Origin: Sesamum alatum
Lineage: Eukaryota; Streptophyta; Magnoliopsida; Lamiales; Pedaliaceae
Direction: 5' to 3'
Length of the DNA stretch: 64,000 bases
Assembly: GCA_034509735.1 (NCBI GenBank)
Contig: JACGWO010000003.1
Coordinates: 42,082,873 to 42,146,872 of the forward strand
A model generated the notes under the pieces. It was not told where the DNA came from. It saw only the letters and a program-made list of their open reading frames with translations, and searched no databases. Position 1 is the stretch's first letter; every line of letters starts with the position of its first letter. Positions 53,731-64,000 of this stretch are shown here, piece by piece. Both the position numbers and the translations under genes were made by a program.

Positions 53731-54692
53731 TTCATTCATTCAACTTCAGTTCCACTTGAGAGTTGATTTCATTATTAATATTTCATAGCTGAGATGGAGA
53801 TTCTAAATAGGGGGCTGATGATAAAACCTGTGCAAAGCATGAGGCATATGATGCATGCAAGCTCTGCACCTCTCAAGACAGATTGCAAGTAGAGATCATA
53901 GAGTACTTACAGCCTCCATTAAGGGTAAAAAAGAAAAAAAAAGTTTTTTCTAAAAAAAAAGTAGTAGTAGATTTGATTATATATTTGTTGATTTGGGGTA
54001 ATTATTAATTACCCTATGGTTAATTTGTAGATTAATGTAATTTGATATGAATTATCCATCCGTTATGACTCTTTTTTGTTCTTGTTTTTGTCATATTTCT
54101 TGGTTAAAATCATGTCATGTAGTTCAAATTTGACATGCAAGAATTATATATACAATATATATATTGTCGCATATAAAGATAATTTGAATATTAATTTGTC
54201 GCGGTGTAAATATATTAAAAAGTAATAACTGAGATGATAACGATAGAATATATTTATAATGCGATTACATATAAATAAATATGTTTCACTTCTTCAAAAT
54301 TTGAAAATTAAAAATGAAAATTAAATCAAACACGGGATAAGTATTTTTGGTTCCGTGTCGACTATCTATTTAATGCAATATCTTTTACTTAAATATATAT
54401 TAATTATTCTTATAATGTTTAGAATATTGATTTCAATTATAAAATCAATAAAAGAGATTTAGAATGTTAAAGTCATTACAAATTAGAATAGGACCTTAAT
54501 TATATTATGAGATTTAGTATTAATATTTTCAACTTATTAGTCTAATTCAAATAGCTTTAATTAGATCAATCCCTTCATTATTTTTTACATATGAGAAATA
54601 AAAACAATATAATTAAGAATAAATGGGCACCCAACACATAATACAAATAATATGATCTTAGAATCATATCTTTTATAAAATTTAATTCGGTA
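53731..54692. other. SKS 3' flank and AT-rich intergenic DNA
   Basis: Probable SKS 3' UTR to about 54060. The rest is AT-rich with no supported gene. Confidence 0.4.
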
Positions 54693-55744
54693 CACTAAAT
54701 AAAAAAAAAAAAAATCTACACTATAAATCATTATGACAAATCAATATTATCTATCATGATCAAACAACAACAATGCAAAATTTAAGTTTTACCATGATTA
54801 ATCAATACTTGTTACAGTTTTATCAAGACATTTGCCAGGGATAACTGTGATTTTAGTCCTCAAATTTTGCCACTTATGCAGTTTTGGTCCTCAAACATTA
54901 TAGATTGCACTTTTGGTCCTCAAACTATTATATTTTTGGTAGTTTTGGTCTTTCCGTTAACTTAATCGTTAAAGTTAACGGAAATTTCATTTTTAGTGCC
55001 AAAATTTATTATTTTACTCCCATTTTGTACTAATTTTTAAATTTTTGTCCAATACGCTCTTTTTTTTTTCATTTTTCTTCAAAATTCAAGAGAAAAAAAA
55101 GAAACAAAAAAAAAAAAGATGAATTTAAGCAACAAAATTTCTATATAGTCTTACTAAAATGTTGTTAATAACCTATTTTGTGTATAATGCAATATGCAAG
55201 GATGTTTATTTTTTAATATTTATGTTGTTTTTTAGTTACACATGTTGTAGGTATTACATTACACACAAAATAGGTTATTGATAATATTTTAGTAAAGATT
55301 ATTTACAAATTTTGTTGCTTAAATTCATCTTTTCTTTTGTTTTTTCTTTCTTGAGGTTTGATGAAAAATAGAAAAAAAAGAAAAAATGAGTGCATTGGGC
55401 TAAATTTTGAAAAGTAGTACAAAATGGGAGTAAAATGACAATTCTTGGCACAAAAAAACCAAATTTTCGTTAACTTTAACGGTTAAGTTGACGGAAGGAT
55501 CAAAACTGCTAAAAAAATAATAGTTTGAGGATAAAAAGTGCAACCTAAAACCAAAACTGCATAAGTGGTAAAGTTTGAGGACCATTATTGCATTTATCCC
55601 ACATTTGCTATAATTTTTAGCTGTAACTATTATTTTGCCATCTCTTACAGAACGTTACGCAAGCATCGTTATTGATATTCGTCACGATTTTTTAATTTTA
55701 ATAATGATAATTAATATAAACAACAAGCCCTATTTGTTCTAGTG
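54693..55744. mobile_element. CACTA-type MITE split by a nested element
   Basis: The left end is CACTAAATAAAAAAA and the right end, complemented, CACTAGAACAAATAGGGC. Interior words (ATTATGACAAATCAATATT, TACCATGATTAATC) match the CACTA MITEs at 12699 and 30938. The flanking 3-mers are GTA and TTA, one mismatch. The element at 54838-55600 interrupts it. Confidence 0.65.
54838..55600. mobile_element. MULE MITE nested in the CACTA MITE
   Basis: A 763-bp element. Ends are GGGATAACTGTGATTTTAGT (left) and GGGATAAATGCAATAATGGT (right, complemented), both followed by CCTCAAA and CACTTATGCAGTTTTGGT blocks. The inverted repeats extend about 150 bp (TTCCGTTAACTTAATCGTTAAAG on the left is paired in part). 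The target duplication is ACATTTGCCA/ACATTTGCTA, 10 bp with one mismatch, at 54828-54837 and 55601-55610. The interior also has paired inverted segments (around 55130-55330). Confidence 0.85.
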
Positions 55745-56115
55745 TTACAAACACGTACCTTTCAAAATTGGATAAATTACATTGCCATTCATTGAGGTTA
55801 AGTTTAAATACACAAACACTCTCTATCTTTTGCAAAATTATATGTACACCTTTGAGGGGTGTTAATATAATATTTTTAGCGGTATTTATGTAAACTTTTA
55901 TCTATGGCCGAGGGTGTAATTGTAATTACATATACAATTTTAAGAAGTGTACTTGTAATTAAATATTCTAATAATATTTTTGTTTTAATGTAAATTTCCA
56001 TAATAAAATATTTGGGCCGAATGCGGAAGGAATAATGAGAAGGCCCAATCCATAAATATACAAACGGCCTCTTTTAATATTTTCGGCGGCAAACAGTCAC
56101 CTGTGTGCAGTGTTA
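55745..56115. other. Intergenic DNA and WD40 gene promoter
   Basis: 55755-55990 resembles half of the MULE-like MITE at 29990. Proximal promoter sequence of the WD40 gene follows from about 56010, with GGCCC-type motifs near 56011 and 56043. Confidence 0.4.
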
Positions 56116-59100
56116 ATGGGAGAAGAAGCAGCAGCGGAGCAGCCTCGCCCTACTTCGGAGTCCGCCGCCGACGGAGTCGGAGAAGCAACCTCCGATGGCG
56201 TGAACTCTTGGCCGGTGGTCCATTACGATGTCTCTCCGTACAGAACCTACCATTTCTTTCAGCAGTTCAGGACCACCTCTTCGAACCCTAACAACTTTTT
56301 CAAGGGCGTTAAATGGTAGTTTTTCTTCCCCAATTTTTTGTTTTTTGTGTTCTCCTTGGACTTGAAGAAAACCGTTGCATTTTGCAGTAATCATTTCTCT
56401 TTCGGAGTGCTTCTCTTACTTCAGCGATATCTTGTTGGTTTTTTGTGAATAGGTCGCCAGATGGTTCTTGCTTCTTGACTTGTTCTGATGACAATACCCT
56501 ACGAGTTTTCGGTTTGTAAGTCTATTGATCATGTCGTGAAAGTCTTGGAAATCCCTCTCTTTCCATTCTTTGTCTTTATATGGTGTTTGGTTTGTTGCAT
56601 ACTGATTGGTTATTATGAATTCCTTTTCTTTTGCTTTAGGCCTTATGATTCGGATGGGAGCACTATATATGATCCACAGTCCGTGCCAGATTCTGGTAGC
56701 GTACTTTTCATGAACTCTAGAAATCCTAGTATCATGGTTGTGTTAATTTTTATAAAAAAAATGGTATACATTTTAACTCCAAAATGCAAATTAGTGTCTG
56801 ACTTGCATGTCTTTGACACATTTAAGGAAAGTATTTTGTGAATCTGGGTACATATTGAAATGACAAATGATTTCAAACCATTTAGACGAGAGCCTCTCAC
56901 TATACGCTAATATCTATTGAGTGGTTTTATCGATGATGGAGCTCTATATTTATCTCCCTTGTCCTGCGATGCAATATTTATTCTTTCTGGACAATGCTGT
57001 GTTAATGCATTCAGCTTGCTTGCAGACTCATATGGGGCAAACCTTGTTGTGAGTGAGGGAGAATCTGTATACGACTATTGCTGGTATCCATACATGTCTT
57101 CTTCAAGTATACCTTCATGACATGATTTATAATTCCAATTATGATGAAGTTTTGGAAAGTAGAGGTTACCATTTGCTAGTTTGATATTTCAGAGCCAGAT
57201 CTATGTGTATTTGCTACTTCTACGCGAGACCATCCTATTCATCTTTGGGATGCTAATACTGGACAGGTGCTGTCATCTGGTGGTCATACACTTTTATATG
57301 TTTGTTTGAGTTATTATATGACTCTTGTCTACTTGGTCTTATTCCCTCTATACACTTCTTTCTGTACTGTTTACTGTCTGTGACAAGTACTGTTGAAATG
57401 GAAATTTCAGCTACGCTGCACATATCGGGCGTATGACGCCATGGATGAGATTACGGCTGCCTTTTCAATTGGCTTCAACGCTAATGGAGACAAGTAAGCA
57501 TCTTTGTAAAGGAATCGTGTGTGAACCAATTCAATACTCTGTTATTTCAGCACTCTGTTAAGAATTGATGCTAGTGTTATGTATATCTGATAGTTGTTTT
57601 TGTGGTATTGATACAGTTTCTATCTTATTTGATGATAACAGTGACTGATATTTCTCCAATTCAGGATATTTGCTGGATACAACAAAACTATTAGAGTATT
57701 TGAGGTTCATCGCCCGGGGAGAGATTTTCAACAATACTCAACTCTTTTAGGAAACAAAGAAGGGCAATCAGGTTCTTTTATGAGAATTCTGTTTTACTAA
57801 TTGGCTGACCATCCAGCTCTATGTATTGAACCTATTGAGCAACAATAGGCTTTATGTGTGCTTGTTCTTTTTTCTGGTCAGGTATTATATCTTCTATTGC
57901 TTTTTCTCCCACTTATTCTGGAATGCTTGCTGCGGGTTCCTACAGTCAAACTACTGCTATATACAGAGAAGATAATATGGAACTACTGTATGTGTTGCAT
58001 GGCCAAGAAGGTGGTGTCACACAAGTAAGTTGGTATAATTGTCATTCCATAACTTGAGCTTCTCAGTTCCTTAAAGTGAGTAATCGTTCAAATCATGCAT
58101 CTTTCAGGTTCAATTTTCGAAAGATGGAAACTATCTGTATACTGGGGGCCGTAAGGTACAGTACAGCCACTTCTGTTGTCACATGCATGCAATTCTAATG
58201 CAAAATTATGAGTCTTTGACGAATGCTTTGTCAAATTTCCTGCAGGATCCCTATGTGCTATGCTGGGATATACGCAAGACTGTTGATATTGTCTACAAGT
58301 ATGTTTTTGTTTTTCTCTCTGGAACTTGATATGAAAAGGGGAATACGAAAAACCCTTAAAAATGTATTAGTCCAAAAACCTAAAAGAAGTATACATAAAT
58401 AGGAATGGAGAATCACTCTTATAAAAAATTCCAGGCATGGAACTCCATCTTGATTCTTGTTTTGCTGTTCTAGTCGAATTTCTCATTATAGTCAACATAT
58501 CAGTGGGCAGACTATGTTAAGAATGTGATTTGATGGTTTGCCCTCACTTCTCTTCTACATCTTGTTAGACTTTACCGATCATCTGAAGGCACCAATCAGA
58601 GGATACAATTTGATATTGAGCCTCTTGGTCGATATCTTGGAACTGGTGGTCAGGTACCAGTTTAGCTTTTTATATATTCTATTCACGCAGTCTGTTTAAC
58701 ATGTAATCTTATTTTGTTAATTATTTTGTTAAGGATGGTCTGGTGCATATTTATGATCTTCAGACAGGGCAGTGGGTTTCAAGCTTTCGAGCTGCATTAG
58801 GTGTTCTTTCATTACCCAACGCCATTTGCTTGTACTTTATGTGATGTTTTCAATTATAATATCTTAAATCTCTCTTTATGTTGGTACTTGTTGTCAGACA
58901 CCATAAATGGCTTTGCTTTCCACCCCTTCCTTCCAATGGCTGCCACTTCGTCAGGGCACCGGCGATATGGAGGTCTGGATGACTCTGAAAAGAATAACAC
59001 TTTGAGTGGTATTCACAATGATCCCAAGTTCTTCAATACATTATCCTTATTATCATACTTCCTCCTGAGTCATTATACTTATCAATCAGTATTTTTGTTA

Positions 59101-59409
59101 ATATCCCTGATGCTAATGTTGTACTCTGCCCTCTTCTTATGATTTACATCGCTTGGTTGTCTTATTTCAGCACATTTGCTATTTTTAACCTGTTACTGTA
59201 GTCCATAAGCCCCCTCGTTTGGGCTGCTCTAGCATTACTATGACTTAGTACTTCAGCTTAATCTGAGCCAATTTGAAATGTATATTCACCGGTGAGTTTA
59301 AAAAGTATTTTTTTGTTTTTCATGTTTAGGTGATGAGAATTGTGCGTCTGTATGGAGCTTTTTTTCTTCAACGGGGGATGATGCAGCTAGCGCCGACACT
59401 GGAAGTTGA
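56116..59409 (+). CDS. WD40-repeat protein of the TCAB1/WRAP53 type, 14 exons
   Basis: Exons: 56116-56315, 56453-56515, 56640-56695, 57026-57106, 57193-57266, 57411-57493, 57665-57771, 57882-58024, 58108-58155, 58246-58298, 58569-58653, 58734-58800, 58898-59008, 59330-59409. They give 416 residues with consistent phases. After an acidic N-terminus come the HFFQQFRTTSSNPNNFFKGVKWSP-type opening and WD blocks including DDNTLRVFG, DHPIHLWDANTG, YNKTIRVFEVHRPGRDF, SSIAFSP, GGVTQVQFSKDGNYLYTGGRKD, YVLCWDIRK and DGLVHIYDLQTG. The human homologue binds the CAB box of H/ACA scaRNAs and telomerase RNA in Cajal bodies; the plant protein is less studied. The short C-terminus ending TGS is normal for the plant form. 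The Lys-Pro at the exon 4-5 join is the only unusual join residue. Confidence 0.92.
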
Positions 59410-60675
59410 TTCGTTATTCTATCTGGGGGGGCGGGGGGACCTTTGACTTGTATGTTAGCTTAGCATGGGTCATGTGCATGTCATAGCTTTCCAATTTGAC
59501 AGTAACGTAAACATTTATGAGCCAAAATTTGGTGAAGAAAAACTTAACTGTGCAAGGTTTATTGTATCAATACAGATATATAATGCTTTAGCCAATTTGC
59601 TATTGCAGTTGCAATTTTTTTCTTACTTTTTCCATGTATTGGTGAATAGGTCAAGGTCAAGGCATCTCTCCTTCCTGGTATGTCTTCTCCTTTGCTTGGA
59701 TCTTCGAATGTCTCAAGTTGGGCCCGGAAACTTCAATATTTTCTGAGTAATCATTTACATATTGCTCTCAGAACTATATAATTCGTATCTAATGCATCCT
59801 GAAACGAAATTTTTGCACAACTTAACCCGTGAGCCATATCATATGATGTCAATATTATTTTAGGCTCCCATCTTTTTTGTTCTTTCCTAATTCCCAGTTC
59901 CACCATTGAGAATATATAAGAGAGCAAGAGACTGGGGCAACAACGGTTGACGTACGTGTGTATGGTCGGCCATTGAGTAGAGTTCGTAACAGTACTAGTG
60001 TTTGCTCACATAACAGACTTTCTGGGTTGGTATATTCAATCAAATTTTATCTTGCTCACATAACAGCAATTCCCGGGTCGGTAAATTCAGTCAAATTTTT
60101 ATGGCAAAATTTTCAAACTTTCTGAGAATGCGTGAAAAATGATGCCTGAACTGGGGGTTTACGTCTATGATCGAGGGAAAGATAAAGAATGAGTTGATTA
60201 ATGAACATCTGGCTCTCAGTTTCCAGAGCTACAACAAATGTGTAAAAACAGGGACATTATCAACTCTACAGTCCCAAAAGGTGACTGAGCAATCCTGCCC
60301 TGCTGATAAGTATACATGTCCGATATGCTACTACGAAACTAGTTGGCCTCCAACGCAGCATAAAATAAAGTGCATTTTATCATACTACAAATTTTACAGT
60401 TGAACGGAATAAACGAACATTTGCTTCCAATTCTTCGGGACGTGTGTGTGTGTGTATTATATATCTCTATTATATAGTAGTCCATATAATTTTCAAATAA
60501 TTTGCAAGTGAGAAGACTACAGTTCGGAGCAATGGAAGTTCAGAGAAAAACAAAAAGACTACTGTAAAAGAAAGAATGAATGGTCCTTCTGTAAATGCAT
60601 CACCGGGTAATTGACGACTAGAGACATCCATTTCTGAATTTACAAACTCTGTGACGCCCAGAAACACCTGAAGTC
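59410..60675. other. Convergent 3' flanks of the WD40 and ARF-GEF genes
   Basis: Probable WD40 3' UTR to about 59760, and ARF-GEF 3' UTR on the minus strand from 60675 down to about 60440. Short frames here (for example 60167-60403) are not convincing. A (GT)n run lies at 60441-60454. Confidence 0.4.
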
Positions 60676-63600
60676 CTACGGCAACAGTTTGCTCAATTGC
60701 GTGGTAAAAAGATCTGCAAGCGCACAACGTATTTCCATCTGTAAAGGGAAAGATTTGTTAGTAATTCTAGAGATTGTCCGCCTATCATAGCTGCAGTGGA
60801 TCACCTAATTTACTCTTTACTTCTACATTATTCATCTTGCTTGGACAGTTGGCAAGAACTAGGAACGTCTTTGTGGCTTCGCTCCACAAAGGACAAGCAT
60901 ATATGATGATTTTGCAAATCAATGCGTATTGGCAACAAAATCAAAACAATGGAAATTTTAAAGATAACATGTTTTACAATTAATATAGGGATTCTACTAA
61001 ATCTTGAATTCACCATTACTGCAGATGGTGGTTGGCTTTAGATTTAAGTGTATTACAAGCAGAACGAATCCTGTGAAATAATTGTCTCAGTTCCTTTTGT
61101 GTAGGGCCTTTATTCTTGACAAGAAACTCTTTCATGTGGCACATTAATTGTGTTCAAAAGCCAACAACTAAGATATACAGGACTAGTTCAAGGAGATTTA
61201 AGATCAACCAACTTCTAAATCAAATCACAGAATTGCAAAGAAGATAACACAGAGTAGAATAGTCTAGTTTAATGTTTTTCTATTTCCTATTAATTATGCA
61301 AATCGAACTTGCAGAAGTCCGGTGGCATAGGAGTTTACCTGGTCACAGCAGACAAGTTTTGTAATGGGAGGATACAACTCTTTGAGGTGATTTTTGAAAA
61401 TATGAGGGTTCATTTGGCACATACTTTTCAGCACCTGCAAGGCCATGAATTAAGCTTTAAGTATCACTTAGGTGATTGAGAAATGAAATGAAATACCAGC
61501 AACTCGAATGAAACATTTTGGAGTGAGTTAAGTTTTCCTGTGCACAGAAATAGAGATAAAAATTGCAGATGAATCTCAGTCAACAACCAATTTCTTGTTA
61601 TACTTATTCAACCACACTTCATTTGCCTAATAATGACAATACAACCAAATTTTCTATATTCTTGAAGCCTTCCTGCGAAATAATATCTAGATTTCAAACC
61701 ATGATTTAATACTATCAGTAATTTGCAGCCAAAATAAACTCTAATTCTTTTGCCTGCAGTAAACAAGAGTAAACTACGCTACAGTCCCAATTGAAACCAA
61801 TGCTCCTTGTTGGAACTGTGGCTTCTATTGAAATCATCATCTAAAGGGATTTAAATATTAAAGCCTAGCCCTAAAACGAAAAAATAAATAAAAAAATTTG
61901 CAAGTAGCATTCTCAAAATCATTCTTGGTGATTGAGAACTTAGACGACAGGTTACGCTGAGAAAGAAAGATGGAAAGATAGAAGAAAGCCAGGAAGGGTT
62001 GCTCTTCGCAGTTTTGAAATGAAGTAGAAATTGCAATCTTTTAGGAGGCCTTGCTTTTTACTTTTTGTTTTTCTCTTTTTTCAACAGTGTATGTCATAAA
62101 ATTTAAGAGAAAGGAGCTTGTCCTTACTGGCACACGAAGTTATCTGCAAACAAAAGACCCTCAAGCCTTACTACCAGACTTGAAGTTCAAGAAGCTATTT
62201 CAGCATATCATGTGACAAAATTCCAACCCAATAGGGCCTTCATAATTTTTATTTGAAGTCAATGCCACACAAACCACAAGTTTCTGGGGTATCTATTTCC
62301 GTGTACAGGAGGTGCACAGTTTCAGACTGGATTTCAAGTCACATAAATAGCAGTGATCATGACCCCTACTGAAATCACACCTGAAAGTAGACCAACTTCG
62401 TGCTGCAATGTATTGTTTAATATATATCTTTCTCCCAACTCCAACTACTCTTCCCCACTGCCCCTTGCTCCCAGGAAGAAAAAAGAAAGAACCCACACAC
62501 TTTTTCTGCACTGGTGACCCATAGATTTAAGATAACATATGGCATATTTCATACCTTCACAACTACGGGAGACCGAAGTTCTAGAACTCGATGAACTTCC
62601 ATGTTTGTTGTCTCTTCCGTGCTAGATTGAAAATCAGATGTGTCTCTCAGCACCTTTTCACAAAAGAACACAAGCTTTTGTTCAGCTAATCCTTCAAGTT
62701 TCTCTTCTTTGACAGTGTCCTCTTCATGACTATTAACTGCTGCTGTTGCCTTTTGCAAGATATCCAGATAGATGCAAGTTCCAGACAACTCCTGGCGGAG
62801 AAGATTCAAAGGTGGCCTGTCCAGCAGGAAAGATTCTTGTGTTACAAAAGAATTGTTTCATGGAAGCCATTAAGTAAAAGCATGGAAAGAATAAGTGGTT
62901 TCTGATCACGGCATGTGTTAGCCAACCTTTCATCGGGAATTTGGTGCATACGCGATCTGAGGTTGGAATATGAGTTGTACGATGCAGCAAAATCCAGCAC
63001 AGAGAACAAAATTTCCATCATGGTGATTTTCTGTTGTGCTTTCAACTTGTCCCAGTATTTCTTCTGCAAGTTAAAAACTGTCAACTAAAAGCATGCTATA
63101 ATCTATTCTCAAAGCATATAGCAATATATACTCATTATTGAACCCATCACACCACTTATAGGTAGAAGGCTGACTACATGTTCAATTTAATGTCAATTCC
63201 CTCAGTCCACATGTGTATACAAGTACAGTAACTTCAATAAACGAATCTTGTTACCAACATTTTCTGGGCTTCCAATGACTACGATGATCATCTATATGGA
63301 AAAAGGATAGAGAAAACTGTAACAGTTTCATTTGGCAAGTCTACTGGAACAATATGGACTAAGCAATTGAGACTTAGTATCTAAGATTTTGACCCTCTGA
63401 AGGAATAAAAGTTAATGATAAAACTATTAACAGTTAGGAACACTAATCAAAAGAACAACTAATTATAAAATCATTGTACCAAAAATTAGATGGTCAAGAA
63501 GCTGACTTCTTGTACCTGAATACCATCAATGACACCTAGAAGTAACAGCTGGGTCATGCATTTACTCCTAATGGTAGCCAGCATCGGACTTTGCTCCTCT

Positions 63601-64000
63601 TCTTTGGTATCAGGTTCGGTGGTAGCATCAGGAGTCTAGAGAACAAGCAAAGCGAAAGTTAAAAATTTTAACACATTTTAAGGCTCAACTAGGGGCTCAG
63701 CAGCTAAAAGAAGCAGTTAAAATTTTGAAGACTAATGCAGTGATGCATCAAACAAATAAATACTGTTCATGATTGCTTATTTTACAGTCACCATTTCATA
63801 GCCAACAAATAAACCAAAGATCAATGGACCTGGCACTTACATTCATTTTCCACATGGATTCCTAGGGTGATTAGGTAAGGCGACCCTATTTCATCTCCGA
63901 AACCAATCAATGATGTAATAGGAGTTTCTTATCCACATACAAGTTCCAAAACAACTTAGAATGCTCATGCATTTAGCACTCATGTTGCTTCAAGAAAACT
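60676..64000 (-). CDS. BIG5: 3' end of a BIG5/MIN7-type ARF guanine-nucleotide exchange factor
   Basis: Exons on the minus strand: 63635-63516, 63063-62927, 62816-62555, 61434-61339, 60738-60676. Phases agree and the gene continues past the right edge. The 159 residues seen here form the C-terminal HDS/ARM-like region: [39 protein letters not shown], the [20 protein letters not shown] join, [38 protein letters not shown] and a last exon ending SKLLP. This matches the C-terminus of plant BIG5 (BEN1/MIN7), a trans-Golgi/early-endosome Sec7 ARF-GEF in endocytic recycling and immunity. The Sec7 domain lies outside the window. Another short exon may end at a donor near 63840, but I could not confirm it. 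Family assignment rests on recalled sequence. Confidence 0.82.

Noticed and set aside
53297..53788. Separate 163-residue gene with a His-rich tail
   Set aside because: It is exon 2 of the SKS gene read past the frameshift; the His run is the out-of-frame reading of a conserved Pro-rich tail.
60167..60403. Plus-strand 78-residue frame after the WD40 gene
   Set aside because: Lies between convergent 3' ends; no domain and no splice link to the WD40 gene.

Overview
This is nuclear DNA from a flowering plant, most likely a eudicot. The evidence is many-exon genes with AT-rich introns and GT-AG borders, proteins closest to Arabidopsis families known to me, and AT-rich intergenic DNA full of plant transposons (MULE, hAT, CACTA, Helitron, tRNA-derived SINEs). 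I cannot name the species. No rRNA, tRNA gene, CRISPR or prokaryotic feature was seen.

Layout. 1-19 kb is gene-poor repeat DNA. It holds a hAT MITE with an 8-bp target duplication, a 3.7-kb near-perfect inverted repeat carrying receptor-kinase fragments, CACTA and MULE MITEs, and a Helitron. 19.9-24.5 kb (+) is a 14-exon beta-hexosaminidase. 26.0-32.2 kb (-) is a 5-exon KORRIGAN-type membrane endoglucanase whose introns hold four or more transposons. 32.5-39.5 kb is repeat DNA with two interleaved SINE families and several MITEs. 39.55-45.29 kb is a full-length MULE with a broken transposase gene (-) and a GRF-type zinc-finger gene (+). 45.4-50.7 kb (+) is an 8-exon DegP-type mitochondrial protease starting 114 bp beyond the MULE. 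52.0-53.7 kb (+) is an SKU5-similar multicopper-oxidase-like gene with a one-base frameshift. 54.7-55.7 kb is a CACTA MITE with a MULE MITE nested inside. 56.1-59.4 kb (+) is a 14-exon WD40 protein of the TCAB1/WRAP53 type. 60.7-64 kb (-) is the 3' end of a BIG5-type ARF-GEF, convergent with the WD40 gene and running off the window.

The host genes do not form one pathway. Hexosaminidase, endoglucanase and SKS protein act on N-glycans or the cell wall; the Deg protease, WD40 protein and ARF-GEF serve mitochondrial proteolysis, RNP/telomerase biology and vesicle traffic. From memory, the order hexosaminidase, KOR2, Deg protease resembles Arabidopsis At1g65590-At1g65640, which suggests old conserved synteny. 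The most unusual signals are the kinase-bearing long inverted repeat, the two-gene MULE at the Deg promoter, and precisely delimited nested transposons.
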